A DNA stretch of 39,262 bases. Source: Bacteroidaceae bacterium. Lineage in GTDB: Bacteria; Bacteroidota; Bacteroidia; Bacteroidales; Bacteroidaceae. Under the pieces are notes generated by a model. That model was not told the origin of the DNA. It ran no database searches and was given only the letters and a program-made list of their open reading frames with translations. The translations under genes were made by a program, and so were the position numbers. Shown here in pieces: positions 16,103 to 23,557 of this stretch (its first letter is position 1; every line of letters starts with the position of its first letter). The stretch spans positions 1-39,262 of the forward strand of contig JAFZVY010000027.1 in the NCBI GenBank assembly GCA_017617575.1, in the 5' to 3' direction.

Positions 16103-16150
16103 AGCAGGACGTTTCCCCTTACTATGGAAACGTCCTGCTTGTCTGTTCTT
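16103..16150 (+). terminator. intrinsic terminator after the HU-related gene
   Basis: AGCAGGACGTTTCC (16103-16116) and GGAAACGTCCTGCT (16126-16139) form a perfect 14-bp stem with a 9-nt loop, followed by TGTCTGTTCTT. Confidence 0.9.
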
Positions 16151-16203
16151 ATTGTGTACCGGTGTTTTGTTTTATTGCTGCGAAGAGTGTTCAAATAAAC
16201 ATT

Positions 16204-16244
16204 AAAGGTGGTATGAACGGAAGAGTTCGTACCACCTTTTTATA
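16204..16244. terminator. second hairpin terminator, likely for the hisS operon as well
   Basis: AAAGGTGGTATGAAC (16204-16218) and GTTCGTACCACCTTT (16225-16239) form a 15-bp stem with one G-U pair and a 6-nt loop. It has a T-rich tail on + and AATGTTTATTT on -, so it can act at the end of the minus-strand operon. Confidence 0.8.
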
Positions 16245-16306
16245 TAGTGAGAGCTATACGCTATTTGGAATGATTGTTATCGTCCAGCGTTGTATATGCT
16301 CTGAGG

Positions 16307-17662
16307 TTATCGGATTGCGTTGGCAATGTCAGCTGGGGCAACCATCTGCTGCTCGCCAGTAATCATGTTCTTGAGGTTTACCTTGCCCTCTGCCATCTCG
16401 CTTTCACCTACGATTGCAACGAATGGGATGTTCTTGGCATTGGCGTATGACATCTGCTTCTTCATCTTGGCAGCGTCTGGGTAAATCTCTGCACGGATAC
16501 CTGCCTTGCGCACCTCTGCGAGGATAGGGAGGCAGAAGTCTGCCTCTGCTTCGCCAAAGTTGACGAAGAGGAGCTGTGTGGCGTTGACAGCCTCCTTTGG
16601 GTAAAGGTCGAGCTGGTTGAGTACGTCGAAGATACGGTCTGCACCGAATGAGATACCCACACCACTGAGTCCTGGCATACCGAATATACCTGTGAGGTTG
16701 TCGTAGCGTCCACCACCAGTGATAGAGCCAATCTGTACGTCGAGAGCCTTAACCTCGAAGATGGCACCTGTGTAGTAGTTGAGACCACGTGCGAGTGTGA
16801 GGTCAAGCTCTATCTCGTTGTTGAGGCTTGTGAGCTTTGAAAGGATATATTCGCTTTCCTCTACACCCTTGAGACCAATCTCGCTGTCCTTGAGTACCTC
16901 CTTCATTGTGGCAAGCTTCTCTGCGTTTGTACCGGAAAGCTTGATGATAGGCTGGAGTTTCTCAATGGCGTCAGCAGGTATGCCGTCGTTGGCAAGTTCC
17001 TCGTTGACTGCGTCAAGACCAATCTTGTCGAGCTTGTCGATGGCTACTGTGATGTCAACAATCTTGTCTGCCTGTCCAATCATCTCTGCAATACCTGTGA
17101 GAATCTTGCGGTTGTTAATCTTGATGCATACACGTACACCGAAACGAGTGAAGACTGTATCGACAATCTGCATAAGTTCAACCTCATTGAGGAGTGACTC
17201 TGAACCTACGACGTCGGCATCACACTGGTAGAACTCGCGATAGCGACCCTTCTGTGGACGGTCAGCACGCCATACTGGCTGAATCTGGTAACGCTTGAAA
17301 GGAAGTGTGAGTTCCTCGCGGTGCTGAACGACGAAACGTGCGAAAGGCACTGTGAGGTCGTAGCGGAGACCTTTCTCACAGAACTTGCTTGCAAGCTTGA
17401 GTGTGCTTGTGTTAGCCACCTCGTCAGCAGTCATTCCGTGGAGGAAGTCGCCTGAGTTAAGAATCTTGAAGAGGAGCTTGTCGCCCTCCTCGCCGTACTT
17501 ACCCATGAGAGTTGAGAGGTTCTCCATTGCTGGAGTCTCAATCTGCTGGAAGCCGTAGAGAGCATACACATCCTTAATGGTGTTGAATATGTAGTTACGC
17601 TTTGCCATCTCTACTGGTGAGAAGTCGCGTGTACCTTTTGGAATACTTGGTTTCTGTGCCAT
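16307..17662 (-). CDS. hisS: histidyl-tRNA synthetase
   Basis: HisS is a class II aminoacyl-tRNA synthetase that charges tRNA-His, in the cytoplasm and as a dimer. At 451 aa it is near family length. It shows [10 protein letters not shown] at the start (residues ~7-16), motif 2 around [23 protein letters not shown], the histidine-binding [15 protein letters not shown], and a motif 3 region [13 protein letters not shown]...[11 protein letters not shown]. The C-terminal anticodon-binding domain is [16 protein letters not shown]... It is the last gene of the minus-strand run. A 146-nt spacer with GC-rich hairpins lies between sufS and it, so it may be partly uncoupled from suf. Confidence 0.97.
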   Translation of the reverse strand: MAQKPSIPKGTRDFSPVEMAKRNYIFNTIKDVYALYGFQQIETPAMENLSTLMGKYGEEGDKLLFKILNSGDFLHGMTADEVANTSTLKLASKFCEKGLRYDLTVPFARFVVQHREELTLPFKRYQIQPVWRADRPQKGRYREFYQCDADVVGSESLLNEVELMQIVDTVFTRFGVRVCIKINNRKILTGIAEMIGQADKIVDITVAIDKLDKIGLDAVNEELANDGIPADAIEKLQPIIKLSGTNAEKLATMKEVLKDSEIGLKGVEESEYILSKLTSLNNEIELDLTLARGLNYYTGAIFEVKALDVQIGSITGGGRYDNLTGIFGMPGLSGVGISFGADRIFDVLNQLDLYPKEAVNATQLLFVNFGEAEADFCLPILAEVRKAGIRAEIYPDAAKMKKQMSYANAKNIPFVAIVGESEMAEGKVNLKNMITGEQQMVAPADIANAIR

Positions 17663-17687
17663 AAAAAATTAAAAATATAATGGATGG

Positions 17688-17808
17688 CCCCCTCCTAACC
17701 TCCCCGTGGGGGAGGAAAATGACAGATGGGGCGTTGTTAGTTTTTTTAAGAAATTACCCGGATGGTTCTCCCTCCCCATAGAGGGGGAGGGCTGGGGAGA
17801 GGGTCTTC
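17688..17808. repeat. paired GC-rich hairpins between sufS and hisS
   Basis: Two elements lie here: CCTCCCC-GT-GGGGGAGG (~17698-17715) and CCCTCCCC-ATAG-AGGGGGAGGG (~17770-17791). A T7 run sits between them on +. Read on the minus strand, the second forms a stable hairpin right after the sufS stop. Confidence 0.7.
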
Positions 17809-19053
17809 TTAGAACATCTTAGCCACTCTCTCTATTCCTGCAACAAGTGCGTCAACCTCTTCCTTTGTGTTGTAGAGCCCGAAGCTTGCACGTACCGTTC
17901 CCTCGATGCCGAGACGACGCATGAGAGGCTCTGCGCAATGGTGACCTGTGCGTACTGCTATGCCAAGACGGTCGAGGAGAGTACCCATGTCAAGGTGATG
18001 GATGTCGCCGACAAGGAAACTGATGACAGCATCCTTATGGCTTGCCGTACCTATGAAGCGCATACCGTCAATTTGGCTCATACGTTCCATGGCGTAGCGT
18101 GTCAGTTCCTGCTCATGGGCGTAAATGTTGTCCATGCCGAGTGACGAAACATAGTCGAGTGCCTTTGCAAGTGCGTGGGTTGCCACATAGTCTGGTGTTC
18201 CTGCCTCAAACTTATAAGGAAGCTCGTTGTATGTTGTTTTCTCAAATGATACGTTCTTTATCATTTCGCCACCACCTTGGTAAGGAGGAAGCTTGTCAAG
18301 CCACTCTTCCTTTCCATATAGTACGCCTACACCGGTAGGACCATATATCTTGTGGCCAGAGAATGCGAAGAAGTCGCAGTCAAGCTCCTGCATATCCACC
18401 TTAAAGTGTGGCGTGCTTTGTGCACCGTCAATAAGGACTGGCACGTTGTGCTCATGTGCTATGCGTATGATGTCCTTGACAGGATTGACCGTACCGAGTA
18501 CGTTGCTCACGTGAGCACAGCAAACGAGTTTGGTATGCTCGTTGAACATCTCCTCAAAGCTCTGTCCCTTGAGGCAGCCCTCTTCTGGTGTTAGTGGGCA
18601 AAGCTCACCATTGTCTGTCATAGGTATGACACGAAGCGTGGCGCCCTTGCGTTCGCATAACATCTGCCAAGGCACGATGTTGGAGTGGTGCTCCATTGTG
18701 CTGACAATTATCTCGTCGCCTTCATGTATGAATGCCTCACCAAAGGAGAATGCAAGTAGGTTGATGCTCTCTGTTGTACCGCGAGTGAAAAGAATCTCAT
18801 TGGTACTCTTTGCATTGATAAATGAACGTACTGTCTCACGGCTTGCCTCGTGGAGGTCTGTTGCCTGTTGTGACAGGAAATGTACACCACGATGTACGTT
18901 GGCATTTACATTATAGTATTCATCCACCATAGCTTCTACCACACAGCGTGGTTTCTGTGTGGTAGCTCCATTGTCCAGATAGACGAGTGGACGGTTATAT
19001 ATCTTGCGTGATAGGATTGGGAAATCCTCACGAACCTTGGTTATATCGTACAT
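17809..19053 (-). CDS. sufS: cysteine desulfurase SufS
   Basis: SufS is a PLP enzyme that takes sulfur from cysteine as a persulfide for Fe-S cluster assembly. At 414 aa it has full family length. Visible are the start MYDITKVREDFPIL, YLDNGATTQKP, the PLP region THHSN-like STMEHHSNIVPWQ, and LIDGAQSTPH. The Schiff-base lysine lies in FAFSGHKIYGPTGVGVLYG. The catalytic Cys373 lies in RTGHHCAEP. The group II (SufS) character is supported by the short catalytic-loop region and the suf gene context. It follows sufD by 153 nt of heptamer and direct repeats. No sufE/sufU partner is in the window. Confidence 0.96.
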   Translation of the reverse strand: MYDITKVREDFPILSRKIYNRPLVYLDNGATTQKPRCVVEAMVDEYYNVNANVHRGVHFLSQQATDLHEASRETVRSFINAKSTNEILFTRGTTESINLLAFSFGEAFIHEGDEIIVSTMEHHSNIVPWQMLCERKGATLRVIPMTDNGELCPLTPEEGCLKGQSFEEMFNEHTKLVCCAHVSNVLGTVNPVKDIIRIAHEHNVPVLIDGAQSTPHFKVDMQELDCDFFAFSGHKIYGPTGVGVLYGKEEWLDKLPPYQGGGEMIKNVSFEKTTYNELPYKFEAGTPDYVATHALAKALDYVSSLGMDNIYAHEQELTRYAMERMSQIDGMRFIGTASHKDAVISFLVGDIHHLDMGTLLDRLGIAVRTGHHCAEPLMRRLGIEGTVRASFGLYNTKEEVDALVAGIERVAKMF

Positions 19054-19063
19054 TGTTTCTTTG

Positions 19064-19208
19064 TTAGAAATTAGTAATTAGTAATGAGTAATAGCCATTC
19101 GGCCCATATAACGCTAACTAGTTAATACTAAATTGTCATTATTAAAAGCCATTCGGCCCACATGAGGCTAACTAGTTATTACTAATTACTAATTACTCAT
19201 TTCTCATT
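19064..19208. repeat. heptamer arrays flanking a duplicated element (sufD-sufS spacer)
   Basis: 7-nt arrays lie at 19064-19091 (TTAGAAA, TTAGTAA, TTAGTAA, TGAGTAA) and 19174-19208 (AGTTATT, ACTAATT twice, ACTCATT, TCTCATT). They are roughly inverted with respect to each other. Between and partly over them, AGCCATTCGGCCCA...GCTAACTAGTTA occurs at 19093-19131 and again at 19147-19185, a 54-nt period. Confidence 0.8.
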
Positions 19209-20424
19209 ATTTACAGAGTCTGCAATCATCACATTTCTCAAGTTCGCCACGGAAACGCTTCTCAACCTTGACAAAGAGTTTGTCACGAAGAGGCTGAAGT
19301 TGTATCTGGTCGATGACCTGACCCATGAAAGCGTTCTTGAGAAGCATACGTGCTTCTTCCTCAGGCACACCTCTCTGTCGCATATAGAAGAGAGCCGTCT
19401 CGTCCATGACACCTACTGTAGAGCCGTGGGCACATTTCACGTCGTCAGCGTATATCTCAAGCATAGGTTGAGTGAACATACGAGCGTCGGCTGATGCACA
19501 CAGGTTAGAGTTGGTTTCGTGGCTCACGGTCTTCTGTGCATCCTTCTCTACAAGAATCTTACCAGCAAAAGCTCCTACTGACTTGTCATCTACGACGTAC
19601 TTGTATAGTTCGTTGGATGTACAGTTAGGTACACGATGGTCGATGAGAGTATTGTTGTCAATACGCTGGCTTCCACCTGCTATGGCGCAACCGTTGAGTG
19701 TTACCTCGGAGTTCTCGCCTTTGAGTACCACGTCGCAGAGGTTGCGTGTCTGACCGTTGTAGAGTGTTATGCTATTATGCTTGACCGTACAGTCGCGCTC
19801 CACATTTATATATACATTGGAGAATCGGCTACAGAGTGGGGTTGTCTCCTCTATCTCGTAGATGTCGAGGTGGCTGTTATCCTTGCAGAAAATCTCCATG
19901 ACCTGTGTCGTGAGGAAGCGTTGCTTGTCCTCGGCATGGTCATTCATTATGATGGTAGCTTCTGCTCCTTGCTCAAGAATGACCAAGACACGGCGGTTCA
20001 CCATTGTTGAAGTGTTGCCGCGAAGCCAGTTGTCAACCTGTATAGGGTCTTCGGCTCTCGTGTTTCTTGGCACGTAAATGACCAAGGCATCATGTGCAAT
20101 GGCAGTATTGAGGGCTGTGATGCCGTCATTATTATCTGCTATTGTGTTGTAGTATGCTGATAGGTCTATTGGTGACTCGGCAAGACGGAAGATGTACTTT
20201 GAAGGCTTAACCTCAAGTGTGTTGAGCGACACACCATAGTTAGGCGCGAAATAAGCATCCACGTCCGTGTACTTATATCGCTCCACCTTCTTGGAAGGAA
20301 ATCCCACCTTCTCAAACGAAGCGAATGCGGCATCACGAACATTGTTCATAATGTCGCAACTCTTCTGCTTGATAAGGTTGCTTACCTCACCATAGAGTTC
20401 TATATATTGCTGTTCACTTTTCAT
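19207..20424 (-). CDS. sufD: Fe-S cluster assembly protein SufD
   Basis: SufD joins SufB and the ATPase SufC to form the SufBC2D scaffold that builds and transfers Fe-S clusters. At 405 aa it is typical of SufD. It starts MKSEQQYIELYGEV, has the GFPSKKVERYKYTD region near residue 40, a beta-helix core (for example EGAEATIIMNDHA, VTLNGCAIAGG), and the SufB/SufD C-terminal block VKCAHGSTVGVMDETALFYMRQRGVPEEEARMLLKNAFM. It is less conserved than SufB and pairs with sufC upstream through a 42-nt spacer holding a perfect 22-nt palindrome. Confidence 0.94.
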   Translation of the reverse strand: MKSEQQYIELYGEVSNLIKQKSCDIMNNVRDAAFASFEKVGFPSKKVERYKYTDVDAYFAPNYGVSLNTLEVKPSKYIFRLAESPIDLSAYYNTIADNNDGITALNTAIAHDALVIYVPRNTRAEDPIQVDNWLRGNTSTMVNRRVLVILEQGAEATIIMNDHAEDKQRFLTTQVMEIFCKDNSHLDIYEIEETTPLCSRFSNVYINVERDCTVKHNSITLYNGQTRNLCDVVLKGENSEVTLNGCAIAGGSQRIDNNTLIDHRVPNCTSNELYKYVVDDKSVGAFAGKILVEKDAQKTVSHETNSNLCASADARMFTQPMLEIYADDVKCAHGSTVGVMDETALFYMRQRGVPEEEARMLLKNAFMGQVIDQIQLQPLRDKLFVKVEKRFRGELEKCDDCRLCK

Positions 20425-20436
20425 AATTTGAGTTTT

Positions 20437-20458
20437 TGAGTACCGAGCTCGGTACTCA
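20437..20458. repeat. perfect palindrome in the sufC-sufD spacer
   Basis: An uninterrupted 22-nt palindrome centred on CCGAGCTCGG, with arms TGAGTA/TACTCA, begins 8 nt past the sufC stop and ends 13 nt before the sufD start. It could be a protein-binding site or an intercistronic mRNA hairpin. Confidence 0.85.
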
Positions 20459-20466
20459 TTATGGAA

Positions 20467-21222
20467 TTAGATGGAAGCAAGTTCTGCCTTAATCCAGTCG
20501 AATCCTTCGTTCTCAATCTTGAGTGCGAGGTCTGGTCCACCAGTCTTTACAATCTTGCCGTCGATAAGTACGTGTACGATGTCTGGCTTGATGTAGTCAA
20601 GAAGACGCTGGTAGTGTGTGATGACCATGGCGCTTGTCTCTGAAGTGCGAAGCTTGTTGAATCCTTCGGCTACGATACGGAGGGCATCTACGTCAAGACC
20701 TGAGTCTGTCTCGTCGAGGATGCAGAATGTAGGTTCGAGCATAGCCATTTGGAATATCTCGTTACGCTTCTTCTCACCACCAGAGAATCCTTCGTTAACG
20801 GAACGATTCATGAGCTTCTGGTCTATCTCAACGAGCTTGCGCTTCTCACGCATAATCTTGAGGAAGTCTGTTGACTTGAGTGGTTCCTCACCCTTAGCCT
20901 GACGACGTGCATTAACAGCGGCACGCATGAAGTTAGTCATGCTCACTCCCGGAATCTCTATAGGAGTCTGGAATGACATGAATATACCTTCGTGTGCACG
21001 TTCCTCTGGCTTCATGGCAAGGAGGTCCTTGCCATTAAAAGTGATGCTACCTTCTGTAACCTCATATGCAGGGTTGCCGACGATGACATTAGAGAGTGTT
21101 GACTTTCCGGCACCGTTAGTACCCATGACGGCGTGTATCTCGCCATCGTTGATGGTGAGGTCGATTCCCTTTAATATCTCTTTGCCATTAACTGTGGCGT
21201 GTAAATTCTTTATTTCTAACAT
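20467..21222 (-). CDS. sufC: Fe-S assembly ATPase SufC
   Basis: SufC is the soluble ABC-type ATPase of the SufBC2D complex. I choose the ATG at 21222 (251 aa, normal for SufC). A longer frame from 21255 would add residues encoded by a GC-rich repeat and is rejected. Walker A is GTNGAGKST at residues 34-42. The signature is FSGGEKKRNEI. Walker B is CILDETDSGLDVDAL, and the switch His lies in VITHYQRLLDYI. The FMSFQTPIEIPGV stretch is characteristic of SufC. It is followed by sufD and preceded by sufB across 118 nt containing GC-rich hairpins. Confidence 0.97.
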   Translation of the reverse strand: MLEIKNLHATVNGKEILKGIDLTINDGEIHAVMGTNGAGKSTLSNVIVGNPAYEVTEGSITFNGKDLLAMKPEERAHEGIFMSFQTPIEIPGVSMTNFMRAAVNARRQAKGEEPLKSTDFLKIMREKRKLVEIDQKLMNRSVNEGFSGGEKKRNEIFQMAMLEPTFCILDETDSGLDVDALRIVAEGFNKLRTSETSAMVITHYQRLLDYIKPDIVHVLIDGKIVKTGGPDLALKIENEGFDWIKAELASI

Positions 21223-21340
21223 AAAGCCCCCCGACCCCCAAAAGGGGGTGGCCATTCGGTTTGGGGGGAATGGCTTAGTGTTTTCCCCGAATATGCAAAC
21301 ATCTTTTTCAGGATGACTGCCCCCTTCGGGGGTTAGGGGG
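21223..21340. repeat. GC-rich hairpin pair in the sufB-sufC spacer
   Basis: Three self-complementary blocks are visible: ACCCCCAAAAGGGGGT (~21234-21249), GCCATTC/GAATGGC (21251-21257 with 21268-21274), and CCCCCTTCGGGGG (~21320-21332). GCCATTCGG is also the start of the duplicated element at 19093 and 19147. Confidence 0.7.
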
Positions 21341-22786
21341 CTATCCTACTGTTCCTTCGAGACTCACGCTAAGAAGTTTCTGTGCCTCTACGGCGAACTC
21401 CATAGGGAGCTTGTTGATGACATCCTTGGCGTAACCATTCACGATGAGTCCTACAGCTTCCTCTGTGGATATTCCTCTTTGGTTACAGTAGAAGAGCTGG
21501 TCTTCGTTAATCTTTGAAGTCGTGGCTTCGTGCTCTACTGTGGCTGTATTGTTGTGAATGTCCATATAAGGGAAAGTATGCGCTCCACATTCTGAACCGA
21601 GAAGCAGGGAATCACAACTTGAGTAGTTACGTGCACCGTCTGCCTTTGTTCCCACCTTCACAAGTCCACGGTATGAGTTCTGGCTCTTACCTGCACTTAT
21701 ACCTTTAGATATAATAGTGCTTCGTGTGTTCTTGCCGATGTGAATCATCTTGGTACCCGTATCTGCAACCTGATGGTTGTTCGTCACGGCAACAGAGTAG
21801 AACTCTGCCTGTGAGTTGTCACCCTGAAGGATGCATGAAGGATACTTCCATGTGATGGCTGAACCTGTCTCTACCTGTGTCCATGAGAGCTTTGAGTTAA
21901 CGCCACGAAGATGTCCTCTCTTTGTAACAAGGTTAAGGACACCACCTTTGCCATTCTCATCACCTGGATACCAGTTCTGGACAGTAGAATACTTTACCTC
22001 GGCATTGTCCATGACCACTATCTCGACGATTGCGGCGTGTAGCTGGTTCTCGTCACGCATAGGTGCGGTACATCCCTCAAGGTAGCTTACGTACGAACCT
22101 TCATCGCAGATGATGAGCGTACGCTCAAACTGTCCAGTGTTGCGGGCGTTAATGCGGAAGTATGTCGAAAGTTCCATAGGACAACGAGTGCCTTGTGGAA
22201 TATATACAAATGAGCCGTCGCTGAACACGGCAGAGTTGAGTGCTGCGAAGTAGTTGTCACGATAAGGGACAACGCTACCAAGATATTGCCTTACAAGGTC
22301 TGGATATTCCTTTACCGCCTCGCTGATGGAACAGAATATGATGTTCTTCTCAGCAAGCTTCTCCTTGAAGGTGGTCTTGACAGATACGGAGTCCATGACG
22401 GCATCTACCGCCATACCGCTGAGGGCAAGTCGTTCCTCAAGAGGAATGCCTAACTTGTCGAACGTCTTTACGAGTTCTGGGTCAAGCTCCTTCTTCTCTC
22501 CGTCTGCGCTCTTCTTTGTTGGGTCGGCATAGTAGGATATGGCTTGGTAGTCAATCTCCGGAAGAGTGAGATGCCCCCATGTTGGCTGTTCCTGAGTAAG
22601 CCAGTAGCGATAAGCTTCGAGGCGGAACTCAAGTAACCATTCTGGTTCTCCCTTCTTGGCAGAGATTGTGCGAATCACATCCTCGTTGAGACCCTTGTCT
22701 ATGATTTCTGTCTGTACATCGGTGGTGAATCCAAATTCATATTTCTTCTCCGCCACCTCACGAACAAACTGGTTCTGTTCACTCAT
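21341..22786 (-). CDS. sufB: Fe-S cluster assembly scaffold protein SufB
   Basis: SufB is the main scaffold of the SufBC2D complex on which clusters form. At 481 aa it has full length. It shows YKFGF-like [33 protein letters not shown], the block [63 protein letters not shown], and the beta-helix and C-terminal signature [37 protein letters not shown]. It is the first suf gene. Its start codon lies only 14 nt after the stop of the CvpA-like gene, so the two are probably co-transcribed. Confidence 0.97.
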   Translation of the reverse strand: MSEQNQFVREVAEKKYEFGFTTDVQTEIIDKGLNEDVIRTISAKKGEPEWLLEFRLEAYRYWLTQEQPTWGHLTLPEIDYQAISYYADPTKKSADGEKKELDPELVKTFDKLGIPLEERLALSGMAVDAVMDSVSVKTTFKEKLAEKNIIFCSISEAVKEYPDLVRQYLGSVVPYRDNYFAALNSAVFSDGSFVYIPQGTRCPMELSTYFRINARNTGQFERTLIICDEGSYVSYLEGCTAPMRDENQLHAAIVEIVVMDNAEVKYSTVQNWYPGDENGKGGVLNLVTKRGHLRGVNSKLSWTQVETGSAITWKYPSCILQGDNSQAEFYSVAVTNNHQVADTGTKMIHIGKNTRSTIISKGISAGKSQNSYRGLVKVGTKADGARNYSSCDSLLLGSECGAHTFPYMDIHNNTATVEHEATTSKINEDQLFYCNQRGISTEEAVGLIVNGYAKDVINKLPMEFAVEAQKLLSVSLEGTVG

Positions 22787-22800
22787 ATATGATATACATA

Positions 22801-23382
22801 TTATTCGTCTTCTCCAAAGGCGGAGTCAACGGCTTTATCAACGGCATTTTCAACAGATGTCTTGATGCCTCTCATTGGCTTGGCACCATTGGCTTCTTCC
22901 GTAGCATCGGTCACGATGATGATGTCCGGTACTATGAACTGTGCCGTTTGCTTGATGATGTAAAATGATGCTGGACGTTCCTCAAGGTTCTCCGTATGAT
23001 AACCGCATGAACTCTCGACGAAGTCGTAGAAATTGAATACTGCACTCAAGAGTAGGGTGTAGCTTACAACACCAATGGCAGCACCACATATTCTATTAAC
23101 AAATCCGAGGTGTACAGACTCAAATGCCTTAGTAAGGAGTGACGCTATCCATCCAAGAACTATTGGTACGAGGAGGAAGATAATCACGAAGGCAAATATC
23201 CTGCCTACGCTTGACGAAGTGGAACTTGCAGATGCAAGGAAATCGCCAAAGCCCTTGTAGAGCATAGATGCCAATATAAGTCCGAGAATGACACCACAAA
23301 GATGTGCTATCTGCTTAAAAGCACCCTGATAGAAGCCTATGGAGGCTCCTATCAGAAGTACTATCAATATCAATAAGTTCAT
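22801..23382 (-). CDS. CvpA-family membrane protein
   Basis: The 193-aa product has four hydrophobic segments (about 2-18, 27-44, 62-86 and 98-118). Its features are the CvpA/colicin V production family start ([24 protein letters not shown]) and the [19 protein letters not shown] stretch. CvpA proteins are inner-membrane proteins of poorly defined role, linked in other bacteria to envelope stress and colicin V export. The C-terminal ~60 residues are hydrophilic. It lies between infB and sufB, as in other Bacteroidales. The 175-nt spacer to infB contains inverted octamer arrays and an 18-nt direct repeat. Confidence 0.85.
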   Translation of the reverse strand: MNLLILIVLLIGASIGFYQGAFKQIAHLCGVILGLILASMLYKGFGDFLASASSTSSSVGRIFAFVIIFLLVPIVLGWIASLLTKAFESVHLGFVNRICGAAIGVVSYTLLLSAVFNFYDFVESSCGYHTENLEERPASFYIIKQTAQFIVPDIIIVTDATEEANGAKPMRGIKTSVENAVDKAVDSAFGEDE

Positions 23383-23391
23383 ATTCTTTTG

Positions 23392-23553
23392 AGTTTGTTA
23401 GTTTTTAAGTTTATAAGTTTTTATGTTCTCGCGGAAATACCATCAAGCTAAGAACTTTAAAAAAATCGCTATTCGGTTTCTAATTTCTTATGTTCTCGCG
23501 GAAATTGCAATAGAACTAAAAAACTCAAAAACTTACGAACTTACAAACTTAAA
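23392..23553. repeat. inverted octamer arrays around a duplicated 18-mer (infB-cvpA spacer)
   Basis: 23392-23423 holds four octamers (AGTTTGTT, AGTTTTTA, AGTTTATA, AGTTTTTA). 23514-23553 holds five of the complementary type (AACTAAAA, AACTCAAA, AACTTACG, AACTTACA, AACTTAAA). Between them TTATGTTCTCGCGGAAAT occurs exactly twice, at 23421-23438 and 23488-23505. Confidence 0.8.
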
Positions 23554-23557
23554 AGTC

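Noticed and set aside
17688-17808. Insertion-sequence remnant
   Set aside because: The GC-rich blocks have no transposase fragment, and I see no target duplication; they fit dispersed palindromes better.
21223-21255. N-terminal extension of SufC
   Set aside because: The extra residues are encoded by the GC-rich repeat; the family start at MLEIKNL (21222) gives the normal length.
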